Source: Bacteroidota bacterium (lineage in GTDB: Bacteria; Bacteroidota; Bacteroidia; Chitinophagales; Chitinophagaceae). Taken from it: a stretch of 44,003 bases of DNA. The notes under the pieces are model-generated. The model had not been told where the DNA came from and did not search any database. It saw only the letters and a list, made by a program, of their open reading frames with translations. Both the position numbers and the translations under genes were made by a program. Positions within the stretch are counted from its first letter, which is position 1, and every line of letters starts with the position of its first letter. Positions 8,932 to 17,419 of the stretch are shown piece after piece. Location: contig JANYIM010000263.1 of assembly GCA_025362055.1 (NCBI GenBank), positions 1 through 44,003 of the forward strand, read 5' to 3'.

Positions 8932-9768
8932 TTAATAAATAAATTTCTTCTTGAACCAGATCTTAAATTTATCTTTTTTCATAATAGCAGGAGTGGGTTC
9001 TGTAAGCGGCCCTGTAAAAGGCTGTCCCTTATGCAGGTAAAACTTATTAAACGTAGAAGAGGTCATATTCCATTTCAATACAAATTGTTTTCTGCCATCA
9101 TTCTTACGGATACGGGTAGTTGATTTTGTCTGGAAATGGTACACCATGCTTTTCCCTATTCCTTTAAAATACCGGCAGCCTGCCTGCCACATTTTCATGG
9201 AAAGATCGTCATCGCTGCCCATACCGGGGCTAAACTCCATACTAAAGCCGCCAATGATATGCCAGTATTTTTTTGCGATCACCACCGGCGGCCAGGTAGC
9301 GCCACTCCAGTCCTCCTTATGCAGTGTGGGCAAGGCTTTCAGAAGTGCCATTTCATCAAACGCCTCGGTTGTTTTTCCAAAATCGGCAAAGATAACAGCA
9401 CCATTACCCGTATCATTGGGCTCTATCATGGTAGCAGAAAGCATGAAATTATCTGTTCCAATGCTCTTTATTTCATCTGCAAGATATTGGTCCCAACCGG
9501 GGCAGCAGTACATGTCGTCATTCATATAGATCATATGGTCACCGGTAGCTAGCGCGCCGGCCATATTCACCGCTATGCAGATACCCACGTTTGAACTCGT
9601 GTATGAAAAGGGAATATTTTGCTCTTTTGCCCACTCTAATGTTCCATCACTCCCATCATTGATATGTAAAATTACCTGGCAGGGTAACACGGAGTTCTTT
9701 CGAATGCTTTCTACGCAAAGTTTTATATATGCTAAATTATTCCAGGTGGGAATGATAACAGAAAACAT
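8932..9768 (-). CDS. Glycosyltransferase family 2
   Basis: 278 aa; MFSVIIPTWNNLAYIKLCVESI, HINDGSDGT, MIYMNDDMY. Confidence 0.87.
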   Translation of the reverse strand: MFSVIIPTWNNLAYIKLCVESIRKNSVLPCQVILHINDGSDGTLEWAKEQNIPFSYTSSNVGICIAVNMAGALATGDHMIYMNDDMYCCPGWDQYLADEIKSIGTDNFMLSATMIEPNDTGNGAVIFADFGKTTEAFDEMALLKALPTLHKEDWSGATWPPVVIAKKYWHIIGGFSMEFSPGMGSDDDLSMKMWQAGCRYFKGIGKSMVYHFQTKSTTRIRKNDGRKQFVLKWNMTSSTFNKFYLHKGQPFTGPLTEPTPAIMKKDKFKIWFKKKFIY

Positions 9769-9830
9769 GATTGGCCTGTATTATTTATTTAAAGATAAAA
9801 CTAATGTTTATTTTTAAGGGCAAGTAAATT

Positions 9831-10796
9831 ATGAGTACGTTAATAATGGAGAGCCCTTTTATTTCAATATGCATACCAACCTACAAAAGAGCGGATCTTT
9901 TGAAAAAATTATTGGATTCCATTCAAATGCAAACCTTCCGGAATTTTGAAATCATCATTTGTGATAATAGCCCCGATGATACTGTAAAGGAACTTACAAG
10001 TTCTTACCATCACCTGTTGCCCATTTCTTATGAAAAAAATATCCCCGCTTTATCAGCTACCGAAAATTGCAACAAAACAATGCAACGTGCAAAAGCCCCG
10101 TGGGTAAAGGTTATACATGATGATGATTGGTTCGCTACCGCTGATGCATTGCAGCAATTTGCTGATGCTGCTTTAGGATCCGGGAAAGATTTTATCTTTT
10201 GTGCCAGTACACAGGTAGAGCTGGAGACCAATAAAACAGAAGACCATTCACTTAGCAGCGAAAGAAAAAAATGGCTGGAAGATTCTGTTTTCAGCCTTTT
10301 CTATTTGAACGTGATCGGGCATCCCAGCGTGGTGATGCATAAAAGAGACCCTGCGTTGAAGTACGATCCTGCTTTTAATTGGATACTGGATGTTGATTAT
10401 TATATCCGGTATATCAACGCGCATAATGGTTTTCATTATATTCCTGAAAAACTGGTAAATATCGGTAAAGCGCCCGGGCAGGAATCCAATAAATACTATA
10501 AAAACAAGCTGGTGGAGATACCCGAATATTTTACCATGCTGGCTAAATATAAAAGCGACCTTGCTTTAACCAACCAATATGTTTTTCATCTTGTCTGGAA
10601 CATGCTTAAGAGATATCATATCAAAAATACCAGTGACATCAAAGCACTGGGTTATCATGGCCCCATGCCGGAAAGAATTGAAGCGATCATAAATTATCAG
10701 AAAAAAATTCCGGCGATCATCCTTAAACAAACACCCTGGTCAAAAGTATTGATGCAGCGCTGCTATAAAAAAATTACTCAGGGTTTATATAAATAA
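9831..10796 (+). CDS. Glycosyltransferase family 2
   Basis: 321 aa; FISICIPTYKRADLLKKLLDSI, IICDNSPDDT, WVKVIHDDDW. Confidence 0.9.
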   Translation: MSTLIMESPFISICIPTYKRADLLKKLLDSIQMQTFRNFEIIICDNSPDDTVKELTSSYHHLLPISYEKNIPALSATENCNKTMQRAKAPWVKVIHDDDWFATADALQQFADAALGSGKDFIFCASTQVELETNKTEDHSLSSERKKWLEDSVFSLFYLNVIGHPSVVMHKRDPALKYDPAFNWILDVDYYIRYINAHNGFHYIPEKLVNIGKAPGQESNKYYKNKLVEIPEYFTMLAKYKSDLALTNQYVFHLVWNMLKRYHIKNTSDIKALGYHGPMPERIEAIINYQKKIPAIILKQTPWSKVLMQRCYKKITQGLYK

Positions 10797-11746
10797 AAGG
10801 CTGCCTGGTCGGCTTGCTGCATTTTATTGTTTTGCGCATTGATCGCCTTAAATGTTTCTATATCTTTTTTAGTGTACCCCGATGCGGCCTTATCCTTTAT
10901 GTACGAGTTCGCATCAGGCCATGCGATATTTTTTGCATACTGGTCGCTGCCAATGAGGCTCATGTAATTACCATCAAATATTGTTTGGCGCAACTCAAAG
11001 CCGGCTTGCGTTGCAAGGAATTGCATGCTTTTAAGGGAATGAATGATGATATGTCTTGGCGCATCAAGATCCATCCAGTTCACCCCGTATTTTTTCCAAC
11101 TATACATGCCCATGACAGGCGTTCTTATTAAAAGATACTTCCCTTTCCTGAGCAGTTTGAATAATTGCTGCAAAACTTTCCCGGGTTCATCCATGTGTTC
11201 AAAAGCATGATGCAACATGATATAATCGTACTGGCCTTTTGTTTCAAAAATACTTTTCTTATAAATATTTATACTCCCGTATTGCTGATCTGCATCAATG
11301 AATGGATCAATGCCGGTAAGGTTAGTGAACCCAATCCTGAAAAGGCTTAATAACAAACTTCCATTGCCCGTGCCAACATCCAGTATCGCGTCATCATATT
11401 GCACCCCCGCATTTTTTATCCAGGAATAATAGTCGGGCGCTTTGTAGCCAATGGACAAAAGGTTTCCGGCCAATTTATTTTTTCCATAAATAAGATAGGA
11501 CGCTTTTAGTTTCCGGAGTGTGTCGGGTTTTTGCCGCAGGTCCAATCCAAGGTTAAAGGAATAATATCCTTCGTTTGGATAATACTTTCCCATGTTGGCA
11601 GGGATATCCATCAACTGCATGCAGCCGCAATTACCGCATTCCATGTAAGTAAACATCTCCCTTAAACCTAATTGCATTTCTTTTATTTCATGCAACCGGT
11701 TATTAGTGGTGTTACTACAAACTTTACAAGGTGCCGGTGATTCCAT
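10778..11746 (-). CDS. Class I SAM-dependent methyltransferase with N-terminal zinc-ribbon-like Cys motifs
   Basis: 322 aa; CKVCSNTTNN...CGNCGCMQ; DAILDVGTGNGSLLLSL; LHHAFEHMDEPGKVL. Confidence 0.9.
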   Translation of the reverse strand: MESPAPCKVCSNTTNNRLHEIKEMQLGLREMFTYMECGNCGCMQLMDIPANMGKYYPNEGYYSFNLGLDLRQKPDTLRKLKASYLIYGKNKLAGNLLSIGYKAPDYYSWIKNAGVQYDDAILDVGTGNGSLLLSLFRIGFTNLTGIDPFIDADQQYGSINIYKKSIFETKGQYDYIMLHHAFEHMDEPGKVLQQLFKLLRKGKYLLIRTPVMGMYSWKKYGVNWMDLDAPRHIIIHSLKSMQFLATQAGFELRQTIFDGNYMSLIGSDQYAKNIAWPDANSYIKDKAASGYTKKDIETFKAINAQNNKMQQADQAAFYLYKP

Positions 11747-11805
11747 TTCTTTAATTGTACAAGGAGTATAAAAATAAGATTATTTAAATAGCGGGAGGAG
11801 GGAAT

Positions 11806-11834
11806 AAAAAAATCCCCCGTTCTTTAACGGGGGA
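11806..11834 (-). terminator. Intrinsic terminator of typA
   Basis: Perfect 9-bp stem TCCCCCGTT/AACGGGGGA with loop CTTT; a U-tract on the minus strand from the A-run at 11806-11812. Confidence 0.88.
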
Positions 11835-11854
11835 CACTATCATTACTGCTCTTT

Positions 11855-13666
11855 TTATACAGCTTCTGCCGTCATTGATTTCTGTACGCGTTTCCTGTCA
11901 TCCTCATTCAATATCACTTTGCGCATACGGATATTCTTAGGCGTTACCTCTATACACTCGTCCTGCTGTATGTATTCCATGCATTCTTCCAGTGTCATCA
12001 ATGTTTTAGGAGCAATGCGGCTGGCATCATCACTTCCGCTTGCACGGTGGTTGGTTAATTTTTTTGGTTCAGTTGCATTCACGATAAGGTCGCCCGGCTT
12101 GATGTGCTCTGCGATGATCTGCCCTGCATAAACCTCTTCACCCGGGTCAACAAAAAATGTTCCCCTGTCCTGTAATTTATCAATAGAATAACCGGTCGTT
12201 TTTTCTGTATTCTTGGAAAGTAATACCCCGTTATTCCTTCCGGGTATCGGCCCTTTCCATGGACGATAATCCGTGAACCGATGCGCCATTACAGCTTCTC
12301 CGGCAGTATTGGTAAGCATATTGCTTCTTAATCCTATCAAACCGCGTGAAGGGATATCAAATTCAAGGTGCTGCATTTCTCCCTTGCTTTCCATGATCAG
12401 CATTTCACCTTTGCGTTGTGTTACCAGGTCAATTACCTTACCACTGAATTCCTGTGGTACATCCACCACTAAGTTTTCAAAAGGCTCACATTTCTTACCA
12501 TCAATTTCTTTTATGATAACGGTTGGTTGTCCAACAGTTAATTCATATCCTTCGCGACGCATTGTCTCGATCAGGATACCAAGGTGCAGGATACCGCGGC
12601 CAAATACCTGGAAGCTATCCGCTCCATCTGTATCTTCTACCTTTAATGCAAGATTTTTTTCTGTCTCTTTCATCAGCCTGTCGCGCAGGTGGCGTGAAGT
12701 AACAAATTTTCCGTCTTTACCAAAAAAGGGCGAATTGTTAATGCTGAATAACATGCTCATCGTAGGTTCGTCTACGCTTATCAGTGGTAATGCTTCCGGG
12801 AATTCTATATCACATACGGTATCGCCGATATTGAATTCGTCGAGACCAACCAATGCGCAGATATCACCGGCGCTTACTTCTGCAGCTTTCTTTTTACCAA
12901 GCGCCTCAAACGTATATAATTCTTTTATTTTTAATTTTTTTATCGCACCCCCTGCCTGTACCAATGCGATCTGCTGGCCCTCTTTCACTGTACCACGTGC
13001 AACTTTACCTACTGCGATCCTTCCCAAAAAAGAAGAATAATCCAGCGAAGTGATCTGCATTTGTGTAGTGCCTTCATTTACTTTTGGCTCAGGTACAAAT
13101 TCGAGAATTGCATCAAGCAAAGGGAAAATATTATCTGTCTCTGTTAAAGAAGTATTCATCCACCCCTGTTTGCTGCTGCCGTAAATAGTTGGGAAATCAA
13201 GCTGCTCTTCTGTAGCATCAAGGTTGAAAAATAATTCAAATACGGCATCATGTACTTCATCGGGGCGGCAATTGGGCTTATCAACCTTATTGATCACCAC
13301 AATTGGGTGTAACCCTAACCGTAATGCTTTTTGCAAAACAAAACGCGTTTGAGGCATGGGGCCTTCAAAAGCATCTACCAACAGCAAAACACCATCGGCC
13401 ATTTTTAAAACGCGTTCTACCTCACCGCCGAAATCACTATGGCCCGGGGTATCGATGACATTTATTTTTACGTCTTTATACGTTACTGATACGTTCTTGC
13501 TGAAAATGGTGATGCCCCTTTCCCTTTCAAGGTCATTATTATCCATGATCAATTCACCCGTTTCCTGGTTATCCCGGAAGATATTGGTGCTGTGCAGGAT
13601 CTTGTCTACCAGTGTTGTTTTACCATGATCAACGTGAGCGATAATGGCGATGTTCCTTATATTCAT
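11855..13666 (-). CDS. typA: Translational GTPase TypA/BipA
   Basis: 603 aa; NIAIIAHVDHGKTTLVDKIL, RERGITI, DTPGHSDFGGEVER, VINKVDKP; BipA C-terminal domain. Confidence 0.97.
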   Translation of the reverse strand: MNIRNIAIIAHVDHGKTTLVDKILHSTNIFRDNQETGELIMDNNDLERERGITIFSKNVSVTYKDVKINVIDTPGHSDFGGEVERVLKMADGVLLLVDAFEGPMPQTRFVLQKALRLGLHPIVVINKVDKPNCRPDEVHDAVFELFFNLDATEEQLDFPTIYGSSKQGWMNTSLTETDNIFPLLDAILEFVPEPKVNEGTTQMQITSLDYSSFLGRIAVGKVARGTVKEGQQIALVQAGGAIKKLKIKELYTFEALGKKKAAEVSAGDICALVGLDEFNIGDTVCDIEFPEALPLISVDEPTMSMLFSINNSPFFGKDGKFVTSRHLRDRLMKETEKNLALKVEDTDGADSFQVFGRGILHLGILIETMRREGYELTVGQPTVIIKEIDGKKCEPFENLVVDVPQEFSGKVIDLVTQRKGEMLIMESKGEMQHLEFDIPSRGLIGLRSNMLTNTAGEAVMAHRFTDYRPWKGPIPGRNNGVLLSKNTEKTTGYSIDKLQDRGTFFVDPGEEVYAGQIIAEHIKPGDLIVNATEPKKLTNHRASGSDDASRIAPKTLMTLEECMEYIQQDECIEVTPKNIRMRKVILNEDDRKRVQKSMTAEAV

Positions 13667-13761
13667 TTTTACTTTGTTGATGAGCTGGCTGGTTGATATA
13701 AAGCAAGTTATACTTATTAACTTTTCTGCCTATTAACCTTTCAACCCAATTTTTCGAGGCG

Positions 13762-13791
13762 CAAAGGTACGTTAAATCACCCGGATGGCAA
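13762..13791 (-). promoter_or_regulatory. Bacteroidota-type promoter for typA (TTG, 19 nt, TACCTTTG)
   Basis: Minus strand: TTG at 13791-13789 and TACCTTTG at 13769-13762, about 95 nt upstream of the typA ATG. Confidence 0.55.
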
Positions 13792-13923
13792 CGTTAAATG
13801 TAAATTAATATAAGGTTGTCATTTAGCTGCTTTTAGCGTGCTAACGGGAAGACGCTTCCTGAGATTTAATTAATAACTTCATAGCCGAGTTTTTATATTA
13901 GCATTTACTTAACCTGCACAGCA

Positions 13924-14592
13924 ATGGACACCCTGTTTAACGATTATATTCTTTACTATAAGGCCCGCATGAAACGATGGGAGAACAGCAATACCTATCC
14001 GCATTCTTATGAATCAGAAAAAGCGATCTATGAATTGGTTGCCTCCTGCAGCAGCATGGAAGACCTGCAAAACAAAGCGGATCAATTCCGTGCACTAACG
14101 GTGCAAAATGCCATTGCATTGGTGAAAGACCAGGAAATATTCCGCAAACAAGTTTATGAAGACTGTAAAGAGTTTATCCGCGCAAAGGGGCCTGCTGCGG
14201 TACTCGAAAAAATCGAGGAGATGAGGTCCGATATGGAACTCGTGGAAATGGTGAACAGGGTGCATCAAAAAAACAGCATTGAAATTACGGTGGATCAATT
14301 AGTAAGTTTTTTTTACAGCGATTTCGTAGCGATGGAAAATATTGAGGTATACCAACAGGCAAGCATACCCGAAGAATGGAAAAAAGAAAGCGAAGGATAT
14401 GCACAGGATGCAATGGAGAGTGGAAAAAAGTTATGGCAGGAAACACAATTGCCCGAAGCAAGGAACTGGCAACCGGGCTGGACATTGAATTATGACCTGT
14501 TACAGGAAGAGCGCCACCGCAGGCTCATTCCCATAAACGATATTGAACTGGAAAAGAAAATAGCATTGCACAAAAAATATAAACCTGCCTGA
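13924..14592 (+). CDS. Hypothetical soluble protein, first gene of a two-gene unit
   Basis: 222 aa ORF MDTLFNDYILYYKARMKRWENSNTYPH...; no signal peptide; no recognised family. Confidence 0.8.
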   Translation: MDTLFNDYILYYKARMKRWENSNTYPHSYESEKAIYELVASCSSMEDLQNKADQFRALTVQNAIALVKDQEIFRKQVYEDCKEFIRAKGPAAVLEKIEEMRSDMELVEMVNRVHQKNSIEITVDQLVSFFYSDFVAMENIEVYQQASIPEEWKKESEGYAQDAMESGKKLWQETQLPEARNWQPGWTLNYDLLQEERHRRLIPINDIELEKKIALHKKYKPA

Positions 14593-14593
14593 T

Positions 14594-15658
14594 ATGCCTA
14601 TTGAAAAAACATATACAGACGCAATGCTGGGCACTTTCCGCAATATGTTGCAGGAGTGCAAAGACAAAAAAATGAGTGGCGAGGCATTTGATAAAATGGC
14701 AGCAGCAATGAGCCGGATGGAAGCGCTTGCATTGGAAATGAACGACCTCGGTGCATTCAGTGCAAAAATGGCCACAGAAGGTTTATTCACTGATTTCAGT
14801 ACGGCTTACGGAGCCGTGCTTGCAGAAGAAGGGCAAAAAAAATACACTTCATCCGGCACTTATGATGATGATAAATTATTACAACAAACATTATCGGGTT
14901 ATGAAAATAGTTTAGTGCAATTGAATAATCATCCTGATAAAGAAAGATTACAGGCCTCGATACAAAATGTGATCGACCTGGGCAGGTCCGGTATCAACTA
15001 TCCCACATTTTTGCGTTTGTTGATAGAAAAGGGTTTGGACAAAGCCATGGAAGGATCCATAATAAGCCGCGAGGCTTTGGAAAAGGATATCCACTGGGCG
15101 GCAGAATTGATCCTGCCCGTGTATGAAAAAAGAAACAGGGAGATCCTGGCAAAATATGATGAAATGGCTGCTGTTGCTGTATTTGGTGTGCCCGATAGCA
15201 TTGTGTTTTCGATGGAACGGTTCAGAATAGATTCGGCGTTTCAACCGGCCATCAATAAATACCAGGCCATCATTGACCGCTGGGGAAGATTACTGGAACT
15301 GGTACATGATTGGATAGATGCGCACACTTCTTTTGCACCTTATGATGAACGTTGGGTGAGTTTGGGAGGAATGGAAATGACGAAACGTAATATTAAATAT
15401 TGCAAAGAATGTTATCCCGGATATTTTAAAGTAAGAGAGGATATTTTTAACCGGTATTTTGCTATGCAATGGGATGATGTTTTTGTACACGAGTCCTTTT
15501 CCAATGAACGTAAAGCGAGAAGGTGCATGTATACAGATGCTTATATAGAATTCTTAAAAGAAGTTTACCCACATTGCAAGCCATTTTCTACGGCGCCGCC
15601 CGAACTCATTGCAAAGGCTGAGCAATATCACAATGACAAAGCGGTATTTATAAAATGA
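14594..15658 (+). CDS. Hypothetical soluble protein, second gene of the unit
   Basis: 354 aa ORF starting 1 nt after the upstream stop codon; C-terminal KYCKECYPGYFKVREDIFNRYF; no recognised family. Confidence 0.8.
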   Translation: MPIEKTYTDAMLGTFRNMLQECKDKKMSGEAFDKMAAAMSRMEALALEMNDLGAFSAKMATEGLFTDFSTAYGAVLAEEGQKKYTSSGTYDDDKLLQQTLSGYENSLVQLNNHPDKERLQASIQNVIDLGRSGINYPTFLRLLIEKGLDKAMEGSIISREALEKDIHWAAELILPVYEKRNREILAKYDEMAAVAVFGVPDSIVFSMERFRIDSAFQPAINKYQAIIDRWGRLLELVHDWIDAHTSFAPYDERWVSLGGMEMTKRNIKYCKECYPGYFKVREDIFNRYFAMQWDDVFVHESFSNERKARRCMYTDAYIEFLKEVYPHCKPFSTAPPELIAKAEQYHNDKAVFIK

Positions 15659-15706
15659 AAGCACATCATTCTTTATTTTATAGTTTTTTCTATTAAAAAA
15701 ATTTAA

Positions 15707-17350
15707 ATGAAATATCTTTTTCTATCATTCCTTATATGCCTACGTTTTGCGGCCTATTCACAGGACACACTTACTATCAAAGATATCCCGGCTGCAGAAC
15801 GCATTATCGGACTGCAGTTCAACCCTGCCGAAAGAGATTCTTTATTTGATGATGTGAAAGGGAATATGAAAGAGTATAATAAAATGAGGCAATATAAACT
15901 TGGGAACAATGTTCCCTTAAGTACCTGGCAGAGTCCGTTGCTGCCTGGGATGAAATTCAATATGAAGCAGGATCCTGTTGAATGGGATATTCCATCCAAT
16001 GTTTCAGTACCGGTAAATAAAAATGAATTGGCATTTTATTCCGTTATTCAACTGGCATCGCTCATTAAAAACAAAAAGATCAGTTCTGTTGAGCTCACAA
16101 AATTCTTTATTGACCGCTTAAAAAAATTCGGTGATACGTTGCATTGCGTCATTTCTCTTACAGAAGATATTGCGATGACAGAAGCCATGCAGGCAGATAA
16201 GGAAATTGCTGCCGGTAAATATCGTGGTCCGCTACACGGGATTCCTTATGGTTTGAAAGACCTCTTTGCAGTTAAAGGAACAAAAACGACCTGGGGTGCT
16301 GCGCCTTTTAAAGAGCAACGGATAGATGATAACGCATACGTTTATACGAAATTAAAAGAGGCCGGTGCTGTGCTCATCGCAAAATTCACTTTGGGTGCTT
16401 TGGCCATGGGCGATTACTGGTATGGCGGCAGGACCAGGAATCCCTGGAATTTAAAAAGAGGCTCCAGCGGCTCATCTGCCGGCTCCACCGCGGCTACTGT
16501 TGCGGGTCTTGTTCCCTTCGCTATAGGAACAGAGACCTGGGGTTCCATCATTTCTCCTTCTCATACCTGCGGTGCAACAGGTCTCAGGCCTACATTTGGA
16601 AGCATCAGCAGGACCGGTGCCATGGCATTGAGTTATAGTCTTGATAAGGTAGGTCCTATTTGCAGAAGTGCTGCAGATGCCGCCATTGTATTCAATTACC
16701 TGCATGGAACAGATGGAAAGGATCAATGCGCAGTGAATATGCCTTTTAACTATACCGGCAAGGCCGATCTTTCAAAATTAAAGATCGCTTACGCAAAACA
16801 GTATTTTGAAAAAGGAGATACACTGGGAAATGAATTAAAGGTGCTGGATGTATACAGGAAACTGGGGGCAACACTTGTCCCTGTCGATTTTCCGGATTCA
16901 ACCATTTACAATTTTGATATCATGGGTATCATTATTGGTGCAGAGTGTTCGGCACAGTTTGATGAATTCACCCGCTCACACCTGGCAGATGAAATGACAA
17001 AGCAGGGCAAGGGTGATTGGCCCAATCAATTCCGTACGGCAAGATTTATTCCTGCGGTAGAATATATTAATGCTTACCGCCACCGTTACCTGCTCATGCA
17101 AAAAGTAAATGAAGTGATCAGCCAGTACGACTTCTTTATTTGCCCTACATACGCTGGAAACCAGTCGGCGATCACCAATCTTACCGGTTACCCCGCTGTT
17201 TGTTTTCCTACAGGCTTCAATAAGAATAATCTGCCTACCAGCATCACATTAATCGGAAAACTATATGATGAGGCCAATTTACTGGCTGCTGCCAAAGCTT
17301 TCCAGGACGCCACTGATTTTGATAAGCAACACCCTGCAATGTTCAGGTAA
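15707..17350 (+). CDS. Secreted amidase (amidase signature family)
   Basis: 547 aa; signal peptide; GIPYGLKDLFAVKGTKTTWGA, RGSSGSSAGSTAATVAGLVPFAIGTETWGSI. Confidence 0.92.
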   Translation: MKYLFLSFLICLRFAAYSQDTLTIKDIPAAERIIGLQFNPAERDSLFDDVKGNMKEYNKMRQYKLGNNVPLSTWQSPLLPGMKFNMKQDPVEWDIPSNVSVPVNKNELAFYSVIQLASLIKNKKISSVELTKFFIDRLKKFGDTLHCVISLTEDIAMTEAMQADKEIAAGKYRGPLHGIPYGLKDLFAVKGTKTTWGAAPFKEQRIDDNAYVYTKLKEAGAVLIAKFTLGALAMGDYWYGGRTRNPWNLKRGSSGSSAGSTAATVAGLVPFAIGTETWGSIISPSHTCGATGLRPTFGSISRTGAMALSYSLDKVGPICRSAADAAIVFNYLHGTDGKDQCAVNMPFNYTGKADLSKLKIAYAKQYFEKGDTLGNELKVLDVYRKLGATLVPVDFPDSTIYNFDIMGIIIGAECSAQFDEFTRSHLADEMTKQGKGDWPNQFRTARFIPAVEYINAYRHRYLLMQKVNEVISQYDFFICPTYAGNQSAITNLTGYPAVCFPTGFNKNNLPTSITLIGKLYDEANLLAAAKAFQDATDFDKQHPAMFR

Positions 17351-17419
17351 GCAGCCTTTACATACAATAATTCTTGGTAGATTTGCTGTCCTGTTTAAAT
17401 ACGCCTAATTCATCAACAC

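Noticed and set aside
12273-13040. 255-aa plus-strand ORF opposite typA
   Set aside because: Lies entirely antisense to the unambiguous typA coding region; low-complexity Ser/Pro/Ile composition typical of a shadow ORF.
13667-13923. Intergenic region upstream of typA examined for tRNA, riboswitch or small RNA
   Set aside because: No cloverleaf or convincing conserved structure seen; a promoter and an approximately 90-nt leader explain part of it.
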